Positions 11,540-24,359 of a DNA stretch of 64,000 nucleotides are shown here, piece by piece; positions within the stretch are counted from its first letter, which is position 1, and each line of letters starts with the position of its first letter. A program made the translations under genes and the position numbers. Source of the stretch: Selaginella moellendorffii (taxonomy: Eukaryota; Streptophyta; Lycopodiopsida; Selaginellales; Selaginellaceae); assembly GCF_000143415.4 (NCBI RefSeq), contig NW_003314270.1, forward strand, positions 1,481,048 to 1,545,047, given 5' to 3'. The notes beneath the pieces are model-generated. The model had not been told where the DNA came from and searched no databases. It saw nothing but the letters and a program-made list of their open reading frames with translations.

Positions 11540-11815
11540 TTGACAGTTCATGGTGAAAAAGGGACGTGTTTTGACACCCCGCCAGATTACTGCTGACCAT
11601 AACATCTTCATTAACGGAATTTCACACAGCAGACGAGGTATCATCTAGATGGAACATTCTTCCAATGCTATAGGTGTGGACAACGGGAACAATGGGAGAG
11701 CTCACACTGGTATTTTCTAGCTTTCCATATCATTTTCATCTGTGAATTTGCAAATTTCCTGATGATCCAGGTAATAGAGATTGATGGCCGACAAATTAGA
11801 AGGTCATGTCGCATC
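11540..11815 (+). pseudogene. Decayed fold-type IV aminotransferase fragment, copy B
   Basis: The stretch beginning TTCATGGTGAAAAAGGGACG matches 1623 onwards. The words TTTCACACAGCAGACGAGGT, ACAATGGGAGAGCTCACACT and GAGATTGATGGCCGACAAAT follow in the same order as in copy A and in plant class IV aminotransferases. Two deletions, one directly after VLTP, destroy the frame. It lies just upstream of the intact 224-residue ORF, as copy A lies upstream of the decayed one. The linkage was therefore inherited with the duplication. Confidence 0.75.
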
Positions 11816-11957
11816 TTTCTTTTTTCAAGGCCACCTTCTTGGTGAGTTTTGCCATCACATAATTTCTTGAAAAGGCTTAAACTGTGGGTTCCGTGAATTG
11901 CCTTTTCTTGTTCCATATAAATAGACCCTTTAGGTTTGACGAAAAGGATTATCAGCG

Positions 11958-12632
11958 ATGGAGAGCGTGGACAAGAAGGCCAAAGCTCCGATGGAGAGCG
12001 CCAAAGGTAACAGCGACGCGATCAAGAAGGGAAAGAACACGAAGAGGCAGCGAGAGGAGGAGGGACAAGCGGCCAGGGCCCCAAAGAGAAAGCGCCTCCA
12101 GGAAGTAGTGGCGAAGAAAAATCAGGTAGCATGTAACATTGATGGGTTAGATATCACTTGGCATCAAGATTTCCATGACTTCTGGCCGCGACCGACATCC
12201 AAGCTATTGACACCGGACTACCTCCACTGCGCTGGAGCTCAAGAGCTTTACAGGCTCCTCACCCAGGAGCTCTACTGCATCCAGGAGAGAAGAGATCACG
12301 ATGATCATGACAAGAGGAATGCCCAGCTCTTAGTGGTGATTGGCGGGACGAGATGCCACATGATGAGGCGACTTGAGGACCTGTGTAACTCTAGAAGATG
12401 CACGGGAGATAAGGTCTGGTATGGGGTTCAAATCAAAGAAGGCGGAAACTTTTGCACGCTATTCAAGTACAAGTTTGATGGGATGAGAGCGAGAATGATC
12501 CGGGAGATGTCCAAGGAAATCCATGCCCAAAACTGCGTGAAGAAGACAAACAACACAATCCAAGAGATCCTGTCCCATATCACGGGGAATGGTTACTTCT
12601 CTCCAATCCGTGTGGAGAGCGTCCACCATTGA
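11958..12632 (+). CDS. Uncharacterised 224-residue protein, possibly lineage-specific
   Basis: A single uninterrupted frame of 224 codons. Residues 1-52 are very basic and hydrophilic (KKGKNTKRQREEEGQ, APKRKRLQ), resembling a nuclear localisation signal. The remainder is a mixed, globular-looking domain with LDITWHQDFHDFWPRP, LLVVIGGTRCHMMRRLEDL, GDKVWYGVQIKEGGNF and a C-terminal ITGNGYFSPIRVESVHH. I recognise no family, no transmembrane segment and no signal peptide. A decayed paralogue at 2210-2800 shows the gene was copied with its surroundings. The frame is intact here while the aminotransferase next to it has decayed, which hints at function or a recent origin. An upstream exon cannot be excluded. 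Confidence 0.6.
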   Translation: MESVDKKAKAPMESAKGNSDAIKKGKNTKRQREEEGQAARAPKRKRLQEVVAKKNQVACNIDGLDITWHQDFHDFWPRPTSKLLTPDYLHCAGAQELYRLLTQELYCIQERRDHDDHDKRNAQLLVVIGGTRCHMMRRLEDLCNSRRCTGDKVWYGVQIKEGGNFCTLFKYKFDGMRARMIREMSKEIHAQNCVKKTNNTIQEILSHITGNGYFSPIRVESVHH

Positions 12633-12725
12633 TCTAAAACAGTGTATTTAATGACTCTATCAAAATGGAGAACAAAAAATAGTGTGTTATTTCTCGTCTC
12701 TCTCTCTCTCGATCGATCGACATTG

Positions 12726-14294
<1,569 letters not shown>

Positions 14295-15153
14295 CGCCCC
14301 GCCCTCCCTGTGGCTCCTCCTCTCAAAGCATATTTCCTAGAGAATATTCCAAATCCCTAATTTATCGCCAAGAACCCTAAAAGCGTCGTCTTCTACTTCG
14401 GGTCCTGGAGAGTCTTGCGAGTCCTTCAATCCTACACGCGCTAGTGCCCAAACTGCGTCGTCCTTGTAGGATGAGTGGCCAATCAATCGATCCGACACGC
14501 CACAGAGGACAATGTTGGTGTGATACACGATTTAATCGGAACAAGGCAACAAACAGTCCCTGCTAAGATTCTTTCCCCTGGCCCATTTGTGATCGAGCGA
14601 CACACTGCCAAAACCCTCACTCGCTGGATCGTTCTCCATTTGGTCTCTAGCGATTAGCGTGTTACCGTGTGTGTGGCTTCCAATGGCGCTAACAAGTGTT
14701 TTTGTCCACGAGGGCATCCACGTCACAGAACGTGTCCACGCGGCAACGCAGGCGGCGGTACACGTGGCAGTCGCATTTATAATTCTTCTTTCCCCTTTCT
14801 CACAAACCATTCTCGTAGAGGGCTCTTTCTCCTCCTCCTTCCTCGAGCAAGCAATCAGCAACTTGGCTATGGCCACTGGCGCTTGCTCGATCTCATCCAG
14901 TCGCATAGGATAAAGGGTCTCTCGGGTTTGGGTCTCCTCGTCTTCTTCGCTACTCGCTCGATTCCTTCCGTGTCTTGTTGCGTGAGAGCACGCATTCCCA
15001 GCTCCCACTTTATGCCAGGATCCAATCCCCAAGCTCTCGGGCTGATGATCACACCAGCGGCCAGTCTCCCAGGACTCTGCTCGTCGCTGCACTCTCCACT
15101 CCCTCGAGCAGTGACCCTCTTGCTCGCGGCGGCGGCGGCGGCGGCGGCCAAGA
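14295..15153. other. Intergenic region between divergent genes
   Basis: About 860 bases between the start of the succinyl-CoA ligase gene (minus) and that of the DUF7054-like gene (plus). It must hold both promoters. Several open frames here are short and do not resemble known proteins. I see no RNA gene. Confidence 0.5.
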
Positions 15154-16034
15154 ATGGAGCAGCTTATGCCCCGTAAGTTACCCAAGTCGTCCATGTCGCC
15201 GTCTTCCTCACGCTCGCAATCCACCTCGCGCTGTCCGAGCAAGAGGAAGAAGAGCCCACCACACAAGGATGGCTCCTCGCATACTCCCAGATCTTCCAAG
15301 CTGCCACCTCCACGGCCACACCATCCTGTGCATCCGCCTTACGGCTCCTCCTACTCGTGGGACTCCGCCCAAGGCCAAGCTTTCATGGACAAGGTCGCCA
15401 CTCGGACCCAGTCCGCTGCGTCGATCCATGACGCATCCCAGCAGCAGCAGCAGCAGCGGCAGGACGGCACCAAGGATACTCCATATCTCGCACTCGTTCA
15501 GCTCTTCAATCAGTTCCAGGTACCTTTCTTCTTCTGGTTCTTCTTCCATTCTTTCTTCCGGTTCTTCGTCGCTCAAAGCTTCTCCTTCTTCTCCTTCCAG
15601 GGGATGCCGATTGATACCAAGAAGACCCTTGTAACTGTGACTGTTCTCGGCAGCACGGGCCCTCTGAGGATGGTTGTCACCAGCGACGCCACCGTCAAGG
15701 AGGTGATGAAGATGGCGCTTCTCAAGTACGCACACGAAGGCCGTGTTCCAGCTCTCGGTCGTAGCACGCGGGAGTTCGAGCTGTATGATTCTCAGTTCAG
15801 TTCCCAAGGTTCGTCCCATCTCTTCTGCTCGTGGAAGTGTCAGTCTCACCAAACGTTTCCTGCCGCTTGGTTTTGTCAGCACTCAAGCCAGACGATCGGA
15901 TCGCCAACATGGGAACCCGGAACTTCGTCCTGTGCCCTGTTACCCTCAAGAACAGCTGCGGCGAAGAGTCCAAGACTTCTTCCACCTCCAAATCCTGGTG
16001 GAGTTACGTCACTGGCATCAAGTCGTTGGTTTAG
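15154..16034 (+). CDS. DUF7054 family protein (similar to Arabidopsis At4g22758)
   Basis: Plant-specific protein of unknown function. Three exons, 15154-15519, 15601-15808 and 15880-16034, join in phase to about 242 residues. Residues 1-110 are low complexity, rich in S, P, R and Q, with a polyglutamine tract encoded near 15440-15462. The conserved ubiquitin-like-looking domain begins at about residue 125 (KTLVTVTVLGSTGPLRMVV) and contains ATVKEVMKMALLKYAHEGR, FELYDSQFS and DDRIANMGTRNFVLCP. The ending with a tryptophan pair (KSWWSYV) is also seen in relatives. The first intron has no stop in frame, so a longer unspliced frame exists, but the domain needs both introns removed. Confidence 0.85.
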
Positions 16035-16437
16035 CTCAACCGCAACGCAAGGCAAAGCCAGAAGAAGATATTTGCCGTGAATGGTTGGTCTATAGCGTAA
16101 GCCATCTCCGCCCATTGTGTTCCATCTAATCCACACGAAACCATTTCTTGTGTATATAAGTCTCCAACGTCGTGCGTGGTGATAAATCCCATCTGATCAT
16201 CTGATCGTGCCGAGCCTTTTTTTAAATTCTCGTGTCTTCGCATGATCCCAGACCGAAAACGGTCCCACGCCTGCTTTCCAGAAGCTGCCAGGAATCAAAT
16301 TCTTGCATGTACCTGTGACCACCACTGCGGTCAAACTTGTCGGTCGATCATCTTCCCACTGCACCGTCCACCAATCCATCTCTATCTCTGTCCCTGTCTC
16401 TTATGTCCTTGTCTTCTCCACTGCCCCTACCACCCGT

Positions 16438-17995
16438 CTACAAGCTGAAGGAGAAATCCTCGTTTTCGTAACGGACGGAACAGTGATTGCCCGAGTCGCC
16501 GCTGTCCTGCCACTTCACCACCCTTGACGAGCTCGAGCTCGTCCTTGTCCTGGAAACTCGCAGGCTGTCGCTGCTGAAATCGCTGGACGAGAGTGCCGAC
16601 TCGACGCCGTCGGCTCCACGCGGCAGGAGGGCGACGCCGTTCCACAGCATGACAAACATCTGGATCGGCTCCAGTGACTGCTTGTGCAAGGAGAGGATCT
16701 CGCTGATCAGTAGCGTGTCGAAACAGCGAATGGCGCCGGAGGACTGCACCATCCAGGGGGCGACTTTTCTTCCAGTAATCCGGGAAATCACTAGTAGCTT
16801 TCCGGCTGCACGCCCGGAATCATGCAGTTGCTTTAGTCCAGCACGGTCGGCTGCAGTTCCAAATTCGACCGATGATACGTAGAGAAAGCCCTGGAAGTTC
16901 TAGACGTATAAACAAAGAGCAGTAAAAACAAATAAATCCAGCATACCTCCTCGGTGTGACTGATGCCGACACCTAGTCTTTCGCTTTCATGTGGAACAAG
17001 ATTCAATGCCAACTCTGATGCAGCAGGAGCGAACCACAGACGAACTCCTCTCAGCACCCCTATATCGCTTCCAGCCTCATCGTGAACAGTATAGCTTCCC
17101 GAGTTTGCAACACTCGATGCCTCTTCTTGACCAGCCACGCCAAATCCTCTGGCACTCGAGCCCTGCAAACAGAATTTTGTTAAGAAAATTTAACTTGCTA
17201 CTAAAGGCAGTTACCTGTCTGAGAATTGGTTCTGTTTGGATGTTCACAAAAATGATAGGTACTCCTACCTTTTGTGAAGCCGACAGCCACGCCATTGCTC
17301 TTGCTGAAGTGTCGTCGACATCGTTGTAACCTGCTCCCAGTTGAGCTTGCTTAAACGGCATAACGAGCAGTGAGAAAACAATCGACGAATTTGGAGGAGG
17401 AAGAAAATGCTGCATCTTTTGTTGCCACGCGTACGAAATAACGCAGCCTCTCATCTGTGTGTTGGAAGTTCTGGACTTGCCTCTGCCTTCTAAAACCTTC
17501 TGCGTCTGGTCTAAAAATCGAAAAAAAAAAAACAAAAACAAAAACTGGTGAGTTGAAAATTCGACGCAACTGCTAAAAACGCAAGGCCTTACCCTGAATA
17601 AGAGCGCATTCCTCTTCAGTAGCATCCATAAAGGTGGCCGTGTAGCTCTTATCTTCATAATCTGCCAGTGCATAATGCTTTCGAAGCACAGACTCCTCAG
17701 CAACCACAGACGCAGTGATTTCTAGCCTCCTCCCTTGCCGAGAAATTCTCACATAGATCCTTTCTTTTGCAGAAGCAAGTTTCCGGAGCTCTCGACCAAA
17801 GCCAGTCTTCCCTCCCGAAAAAGGAGATTTTACAGCAGCAACCACCTGGCTTCCGGTTCTGAGCTGCTCGATCACGTCTCCCGGAAGAAACTTATCCTCG
17901 CTCCAGGCCTCTGATCCCGCAGAAACGCTTTTCACAGCCAGCACAGTCTTCTGGCCGACGCCCATTTTACCCAACCTGTCGGAGATCAGAATCAT
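16438..17995 (-). CDS. Conserved plant protein of unknown function, possible PDZ-like segments
   Basis: Four exons, 17995-17593, 17510-17215, 17162-16947 and 16899-16438, join in phase to about 458 residues. The N-terminal part (VLAVKSVSAGSEAW...LPGDVIEQLRTG) and the C-terminal part (GFLYVSSVEFGTAADRAGL) have the look of PDZ-type peptide-binding loops, where a hydrophobic carboxylate loop is followed by GD or A-R-AGL. The middle contains MPFKQAQLGAGYNDVDDTSA. I cannot name the family. The end is rich in serine (SALSSSDFSSDSLRVS). The start is uncertain: methionine 1 or 11 are both possible, and an upstream exon joining at an acceptor near 18030 cannot be excluded. Confidence 0.65.
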
Positions 17996-18388
17996 GGACC
18001 CGGGAAGAGCATGGACCCGAAAACTGTCTCCAAACTACTCCGATCCAGCTATGTCCGATGTCAAATACTATCTGCAAGTTACAAATCAAAATGCTATCTG
18101 CCATACAGCGTTTTGCACTAGAAATTTTTCACCTTGCCCAGAACGCCCAACTCCTGATGGAAGTAGCCGGCAGCAGCACTACTTTAGGGCTGTCCTCCTT
18201 TCCCAGGTTAAAGAAACTCACTTTAACAGCTGGGCAGTGCGTCCTTTCGAAAATTCTCCTATTGTTCTGCAATCACAATCGCAGAGGTAAGTCAGCTACG
18301 AGACACCGAAGGAAAAGAAAAGAGGAGCCTCACGTTTAGTCTTATGTTGTTGACATGGACAGTAGAACCGTGTCCCCCTATCGTTGAC
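17996..18388. other. Short region between two minus-strand genes, unassigned
   Basis: About 390 bases between tandem genes. On the plus strand there is an open frame from 18091 that ends at a good donor site (GAGGTAAGT near 18285), but I find no following exon and no family match. It probably contains the promoter of the gene at 17995. Confidence 0.35.
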
Positions 18389-20263
18389 TTAGAGCAGTAT
18401 TTCGGTCTGAGCCCGGGCTCCGAGTAGCTCGCCGTCTGGATCGTAGTCTCTCTCAATCACCAGATTCGTTTTCTCTTCCAATCTCCAGCCAGCACCGATT
18501 CTCAGGACGCCTGCTGTGGTCAAATGGACGTATGTGTAGATGTCGCCTGGCAGCCACAGCACGGCCGGTTCTTGCTCGCTGCTGGCCGCTGGTATCCTCC
18601 TGCGCCTCTTGAACTCTGTGCAAGTGAATACTCCGCTATCCTGCTGTTGAGCGACTGAAGAATTTATCTCAAACACCTTCCAAGTTCCGACCAAGTCTTT
18701 TGATTGGAGGCGTGAGCGCTGTGATAGCAACTTGAGCTCGGGGTTGCTCGATGACCTTTTCAAGTTAACCAGCCATCAGTGCCAGGAATGTACTGCGAAC
18801 TTGATTTACCTGAAGCTTTGCTCATTTACAGGTCCTAGCCATTCTTCCTCGTACGCAGCGACGCGCAAGACTTCCACTTCGTCTGTTTCGTCATTCACTG
18901 AGATCGTGTGACATATCCGCACCCGCTTATGCCCAGCTCGAACTAGACACTTGAAAACACCGGCTTTCAAAACATGGAACCAAGAGAAAATGCCTACTCA
19001 CCTGCTCTATTTTGTGCGTTGGTGAGTAAAAGTAGCCTCTTGCAATGGTTGTGTCATCTTTCGCTCTGAGCAGGCGTGTTGGTCCTCGAGAAAAAGCTCC
19101 GTCCTGATGTAAAAAGAAAAAAAAAAGAGCAGAGGGAGTAAAAAAGAAACTGTTACTTGACACAAACAACAGGCCGGCTTTACCTCAAAGAACACAAGAC
19201 CCGGCTCCATGCCGATTGTTTCCTTCTCCATCACATCCTTCATGCCTTCGTATGAATGCTTGGCCTTGAGTTCACATAAAGTAAACGGTTCGACACTTCC
19301 TTCCTGAGACGTACTACCTTCAGTTTCAGAAGAGCTTCCTTCAGGATCTTCGGCCCCTGCAACATCGTCCGAATCTAGTTCTTCTTCGTCATCTTCATCA
19401 AAGTCATCCTCATCGTCATCAAAGTCATCATCAAGTTCCTGTTCGTTATCATCAAATTCTCCATCACCGTCCGTCAACTCTTCTTCACCACTAGTCCCAT
19501 CGGCCTCTCTCTCCACATCGTCTTCGTCCGAGGCTCCATCTTCTACAGAACCTTCTTCGCCACCACTATCAGTCTCCAAATCTAATCCTGCCTCCTCTAT
19601 CGCCAAATCTTGCTCAATCAATTCGTCTTGTGATTGGACCCTCTCCTGTGTTTTGCTAGCGTAAGGATTCTGCAAATTCCACAGCACTTCCCTGTCGATG
19701 CTTCTCTTCTCGGGAACAGACTCCACGAAACTGACGATCCGGCAGTCGTAGAGATACTCGTTTCTACCACCCAGACCCACTGGCTCCACCGCTGCTGTGT
19801 CTGGAGAAAAAACTGCTCCGACTCCTCTCCAAACACCATGGCTGTTGCTAGCAAACGTATTCCAAGCCGGTGTTGGGACTATTTCCTGCCAAGAAAACGA
19901 GAGTCACAAGAATTCTAAGGAGGTTGGGATGGAGAAACTTACTTCTTCTTGAAGAACTTCCTCTCGATCGATTATAAACATTCCCGACACATCCTTGGAC
20001 ACAGGTTTCTTCTTCTTCCATTCTGTCTTCTGTTTAGGACGAGGAGAGCTTCCATTCCTCTTCTTAGCCTCGTTCTGGAGCGCTTGGTTCCAGGCATTGT
20101 CGCTTTTCCTAGCAAAATTCCTGTGCTTGGGAGCCGCGGCGCAGATCCTCCGCGCCGGCATTCTTACCGAAAATGCAGCTGCATTTCGATGCCGCGGACT
20201 CGGCCAGCGATCGAAATCCACGCCGCCGCAGCGGAGGAGCGGCAATCCAACCAGCGCTGCCAT
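18389..20263 (-). CDS. Conserved protein of unknown function, acidic central region, probably organelle-targeted
   Basis: Five exons, 20263-19943, 19885-19184, 19103-19002, 18949-18810 and 18755-18389, join in phase to about 543 residues. The start MAALVGLPLLRCGGVDFDRW is followed by a stretch rich in R, A and S with few acids to about residue 60, which suggests a chloroplast or mitochondrial transit peptide. Residues about 195-290 are a long D/E-rich run (DDFDDDEDDFDEDDEEELDS). The C-terminal half looks like a beta-rich domain (GYFYSPTHKIEQ, RVRICHTISVNDETDEVEVL, YEEEWLGP, DLVGTWKVFEINSS, GDIYTYVHLTTAGVLRIGAG). Its layout recalls calycin or fibrillin-type folds, but I cannot assign a family. 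Confidence 0.7.
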
Positions 20264-20379
20264 GCATAAACCCTAAAAAAGAAAATAGGGTTTATAATGC
20301 CAATGGAGCATGAGCACCAATTTTCCGGTATGCGGCATTCCTCTTCTCCTCCCCAGCTAGGGTTCTTCTAGATGCGGCT

Positions 20380-21818
20380 ATGATGAATCCAACAGCGCTT
20401 TCGATAGCATGCGCGCCTCCAGGATGCCGGCCGATCGCCAGATCTCTCCGCAGGCTCTCGAGCAGTTTCGATCCGCTGACAATCCTCTGCAATCACAGAT
20501 TCCAGCGGCGGATTATCAGAGCGAGCAATTCGGAGCCGCGGGCCGTGAATCCGTCGCCGCCGCCGCAGCGCAAATCCAAGAGCAGCCTCAAGGCGCTGCT
20601 GGATTTTCCCCGGTCGATGTGGAACCAAATCTCGCATCCTCTGAGTAACTTTGGATTTGGAAAGAAGAGCCTGTGGGAGGCCGGGCTCGGCTTGTTTCTT
20701 CTGGGTGGAATCGTGCTGCTCGGGCTCACGCTGGCTTGGGTCAAAGGCACACAGCTGAGAGCTCGCTCTCGCAAATACTTTGCCACATTCGAGTTTGCCA
20801 AGGCTTGGGGGATCACTGTCGGGACTCCCGTGCGAATTCGCGGTGTCGACGTCGGGACTGTGATTCGTGTCAAGCCAACTTTGGAGAAGCTCGACGTGGA
20901 AGTCCAGGTATTTTTCTTCCTCGGTTTTTTTCCCTTGGTGTTTTCTTTTGTTCTTATCTTTTCTCTTTAGATTGTCGATGCAAACCTGGTGATCCCCCGC
21001 AACGCGCTCGTGGAAGTGAACCAGTCGGGCTTGGTGAGCGAGACGCTGATTGATATCACGCCGCAGCATCCCATTCCCAGTCCGACAGTCGGTCCCCTTC
21101 ATCCAGACTGCAAAGGCGAAGGCCTCATTGTTTGCGACCGGGAAAGCATTCGAGGCGAGCAAGGTGTCAGTCTGGATGAACTCGTCGGGATATGCACTAA
21201 ACTCGCGAAGCAGATAGACGCACAAGGAGTAAAGAGGCTTTACGACGTTGGCGAGCGCATGAGTCTGGCGGTAGAAGAAGCCAAGCCTCTTCTCGCCAAG
21301 GTAGGCATTTGTTTCCCAGTTTTCCTAGTCCCAAGTGTGGATTTTTGTCTAACAAAGTGATGCTGGCCCAGGTTCAATCAATGGCTGGCGACATGGAACC
21401 TCTGATCAAGGAAATCAGAGATGGCGGGCTTCTTAAAGAATTCGAGAAGCTGACAAAAGTTGCAGCGGAGGCCGGGGAAGATTTAAGGTGCCAAAGTGGT
21501 TTTTTCTCTTTCTCCTGTCTGCCACACTAAAGCTTATCCAGTTTTTTCTTGTAGAAAGCTCAACAGCTCAGTTTTGACGCCAGAGAACACGGAGCTGCTT
21601 CGCCAGTCGGTCTCCACATTAACAAAAACTTTGAAGCACATCGAGGTAAAGAAAAAGCTCTGTATTTCGATAGAACAGTACAGGGATCTCATCTCTGTCG
21701 CCTTTGGAATCTTGTCCAGAGCATTAGCGAGGACATCAGTGGGTTGACAGGAGACGCTGGAACACGCTACAACCTCAAGCAGCTCATTCAATCGCTGAGC
21801 CGGCTCGTGGCAGACTAG
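20380..21818 (+). CDS. TGD2: TGD2, chloroplast inner-envelope MCE-domain lipid transfer protein
   Basis: Substrate-binding subunit of the TGD1-TGD2-TGD3 ABC-type importer, which moves ER-derived lipids (phosphatidic acid in Arabidopsis) into the plastid. Five exons, 20380-20907, 20971-21300, 21372-21487, 21555-21645 and 21720-21818, join in phase to about 387 residues. Residues 1-95 form a basic, S/P/R-rich transit region. One membrane segment follows (LGLFLLGGIVLLGLTLAWVK). The MCE/MlaD domain starts at about 130 with FATFEFAKAWGITVGTPVRI and RGVDVGTVIRV. The C-terminal helical tail (VKRLYDVGERMSLAVEEAKP, DMEPLIKEIRDGGLLKEFEK) matches the family. It converges on the SmG gene, 112 bases away. 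Confidence 0.93.
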
Positions 21819-21930
21819 AAAACCCAAGTAAGAAGAATCTACGGTTTTTTTTTTTCAACAGCAAAGATGAAAACAATTCTTGGTTCTTTGCTTGCGAGAG
21901 GCTTTAACAAAATTCCAGAGCTAAAAACCT

Positions 21931-22364
21931 CTACTGCGCTCTCGGCGCCACAGGTTCCAGAGCTTCGATCATGGCGACGCTGTTTCCCCTGATCACCTGG
22001 GAGAGTAAAAAGAAAAAGGTGTGACGAAAGCTCGAGCAAAGAGTTTTGCTACCACTTACCACCATGCCAATCTCCGTTCTCTCGTTGCCACTGATCTCCA
22101 TGGTGTTGTCCAGGACGAGATTCATGAACTGATCGAATCCTCGCAGCACGCCCACCACAACTCGGTTTGCGTTGAGCTTGACTGTCAGAAACAAAGGAAA
22201 CGAAAAGAACCATAACGAAAGACTCGGAAGAAGAGAATACTCACTCATAAGCTTCAAATCCATGTACCTAGCGTCGGCGAAAGAAGGAAATCAGTCAAGC
22301 AGTGGCCCGAGGAAAACTTCTACACTTACTTCTTGAGATCCGGCGGCTGCCCAGACTTGCTCAT
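21931..22364 (-). CDS. Small nuclear ribonucleoprotein G (SmG)
   Basis: Core component of the heptameric Sm ring on spliceosomal snRNAs. Four small exons, 22364-22330, 22267-22245, 22181-22060 and 21996-21931, join in phase to 81 residues, the expected size. It starts MSKSGQPPDLKKYMDLKLMI. Sm motif 1 reads LNANRVVVGVLRGFDQFMNL and Sm motif 2 IGMVVIRGNSVAMIEAL, with the invariant RGN. The second exon is only 23 bases and would be missed by simple gene finders. Confidence 0.95.
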
Positions 22365-24359
22365 GGTGCTTTGGCGCTCGCTTCCCTCGCCAGGAACCCT
22401 AAAAAATGATCTTGGCTACGTGGCAGTATCCCAGCCGTTAGAGTACCCAAAAACGGCCCTAGGGCTTAGGGTTTTTAGCTTGCATTCACTTTCGATGGGA
22501 ATCTCTCTGATCAATGCACTTTTGTAGAAAGAGCTCTCGTTTTTGGTGATCAAAATGGCTCCAAAGGGCCTTTGACTATCTTACAATTCTTCGTGAATTT
22601 TCTCTGACCAAGCTTGGTTGCTCATCCATCATTTCATTGACCGGGAACCTTCTCTCGCGCCATTGTTTAGGAGTGTCCCATGGGAGAAGTCCAAGCGATG
22701 CCTGTTTTTATAAGCCTGGGGCGCCTCACTCCACAAGCTCTCCCCCACAGCCGGGATACGAATCTAAATCCCCTCGCTCGAGCCATGCAAGCTTGATCTT
22801 GCAAATCTCCACAAAACCTAGAAAAATGAAGAGTCGGTTAGGGTTCTTACGTGCCACCGTTGTACACGCCAGCGTTTGCAGGGGCGGTGGCATGCAAGGC
22901 TCGTGCTTGTGTTTGCATGTTGTGTCCTCTAACCCAGAAAACCCAACGTAGCCCCGTTCTAGCTCCCGCCAACTTTTTCTTCTTGTGGTCCTGGAGAAGG
23001 ATCATAGGGCAGAGAGCCTATAGAAATCTCGACCTTTTACCGTGAAATCTACCATTGTTAATCACGAAGCTTGAGGGGCGAAGGGTCCGTCCAAAAGATT
23101 TGTACTTCCTTCTGGGATTTTAGTATATAGGCTATGCGCACTGGTCTCTCTATTGACAAGAAAGAAACGTATGTATGATCAGTCCACCACGGGTCACTCA
23201 TCTCGCTGTGTCGGCTTTTTCTCCGTGCTAACAAGCAAGCCCCAATTCCCTACACACTGATTGAGTGGGGAGAGAAAGAGTGAATGAAGGGACGTGGTGG
23301 CTATGGCGACCTAATTGGATCCGTCGTTTAGTCCCAGTCGTATGTTAGGACTCTTCTTGCTTCTTCTCCCTCGCATTCGTCTTTATCTCCTCCACTGAAA
23401 GAAAAAAAAACAGAGAGTGAAATGTTCGTGTTCTTCCGGAATTCCCGATCCAATCGTCTCGGCATCACACACAACAACACCACTTTGGTTGGTGGATCGA
23501 CATTTTCTTTCCCCCGCTCTTTCTTTCCTGCGAGCCCCAAACTTTGCTTTCGTCACAGGAAACATGCCGGTATTTGTATTGTCGTGATAGAAAGTTAGAG
23601 CAAAGTCGATCGTGATCAATCACTCTCCCCACCTTTTCCCCCTGCTCTTTAAGATCCCACTTCCTTTCACCATACAAAACATTTTGCTTTACAGCCCCCT
23701 GTGTGTGAGTGGTCCTTGTTGCGCATTTCATGATCGACCATTCAAAGCTTGTGGTGGTCTAGAGAAGATTTGTAAAATCTCTTTACAGCCTTTAAAAATC
23801 TCTCGCTCACAGAGATTTCCTCACAGTCCAGCGCCAACAAAGAGGCCAGAGAGCTCAGTGGTAGAATAGCAGTAGAGCAAGAACATCCCCAGCCCCAGCC
23901 CCAGCTCAAGGGCCAGGCAGCCAACAAAAGCTCTGTGGCCTCTTTGGACACTGGGAAGGCTGGTGGTGTGTGCATGGTTTTAATTGCAAGTTTGTCCTTC
24001 TTCTTGGAAGAAAGAAAACAAAGGAGAAAAAAAGAAGAAAAGAAGAAGCAAAGATCTCCCCAGCCAGCAGTAGTGGAGGAGTGATTTGAGTGAGTGTCGT
24101 GAATGGTGGTAGTGCTTTCTTCTCCAGGAATCCAATTCAATTCAAAGTCAGACAGGAGACTTTAGTCCACCGCATCAGTGAGCAGTGTCTCAAAAGGGTG
24201 CAGTAGCAGAGCTCCCCAGTTCTTTGCCCCCCACAAGGAGAAAAGGAAAGAGGGGGAAAAAAAATCCCAAGAGACAAGAGGCATTTAACGCACACTGTCC
24301 CTTCTTCTTTCTTCGTTTGTTCTTCTTTCCTGTGAGTCGGATCGCATCTTTCTATAAAA
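22365..24359. other. Two kilobases without a recognised gene
   Basis: Between the SmG gene and the gene at 24360. The only structured part is 23671-24126, which has a near-identical copy at 835-1282. 24240-24350 is purine-rich, then pyrimidine-rich. No open frame here resembles a known protein. Confidence 0.5.
23671..24126 (+). repeat. Source (or partner) of the segment copied to 835-1282
   Basis: It lies 230-690 bases upstream of the start at 24360, and its position directly before a gene suggests this is the original site. Shared words include ACAAAACATTTTGCTTTACA and AGATTTGTAAAATCTCTTTA. It carries oligo-A/G tracts that differ in length between the copies. Confidence 0.8.

Noticed and set aside
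14532-15299. 255-codon minus-strand frame between the succinyl-CoA ligase and DUF7054-like genes
   Set aside because: It has charged low-complexity composition, overlaps exon 1 of the plus-strand gene and shows no family resemblance.
18058-18339. Plus-strand open frame with a good splice donor between two minus-strand genes
   Set aside because: No second exon in phase and no family resemblance were found. It overlaps the likely promoter and 5' region of the downstream gene.
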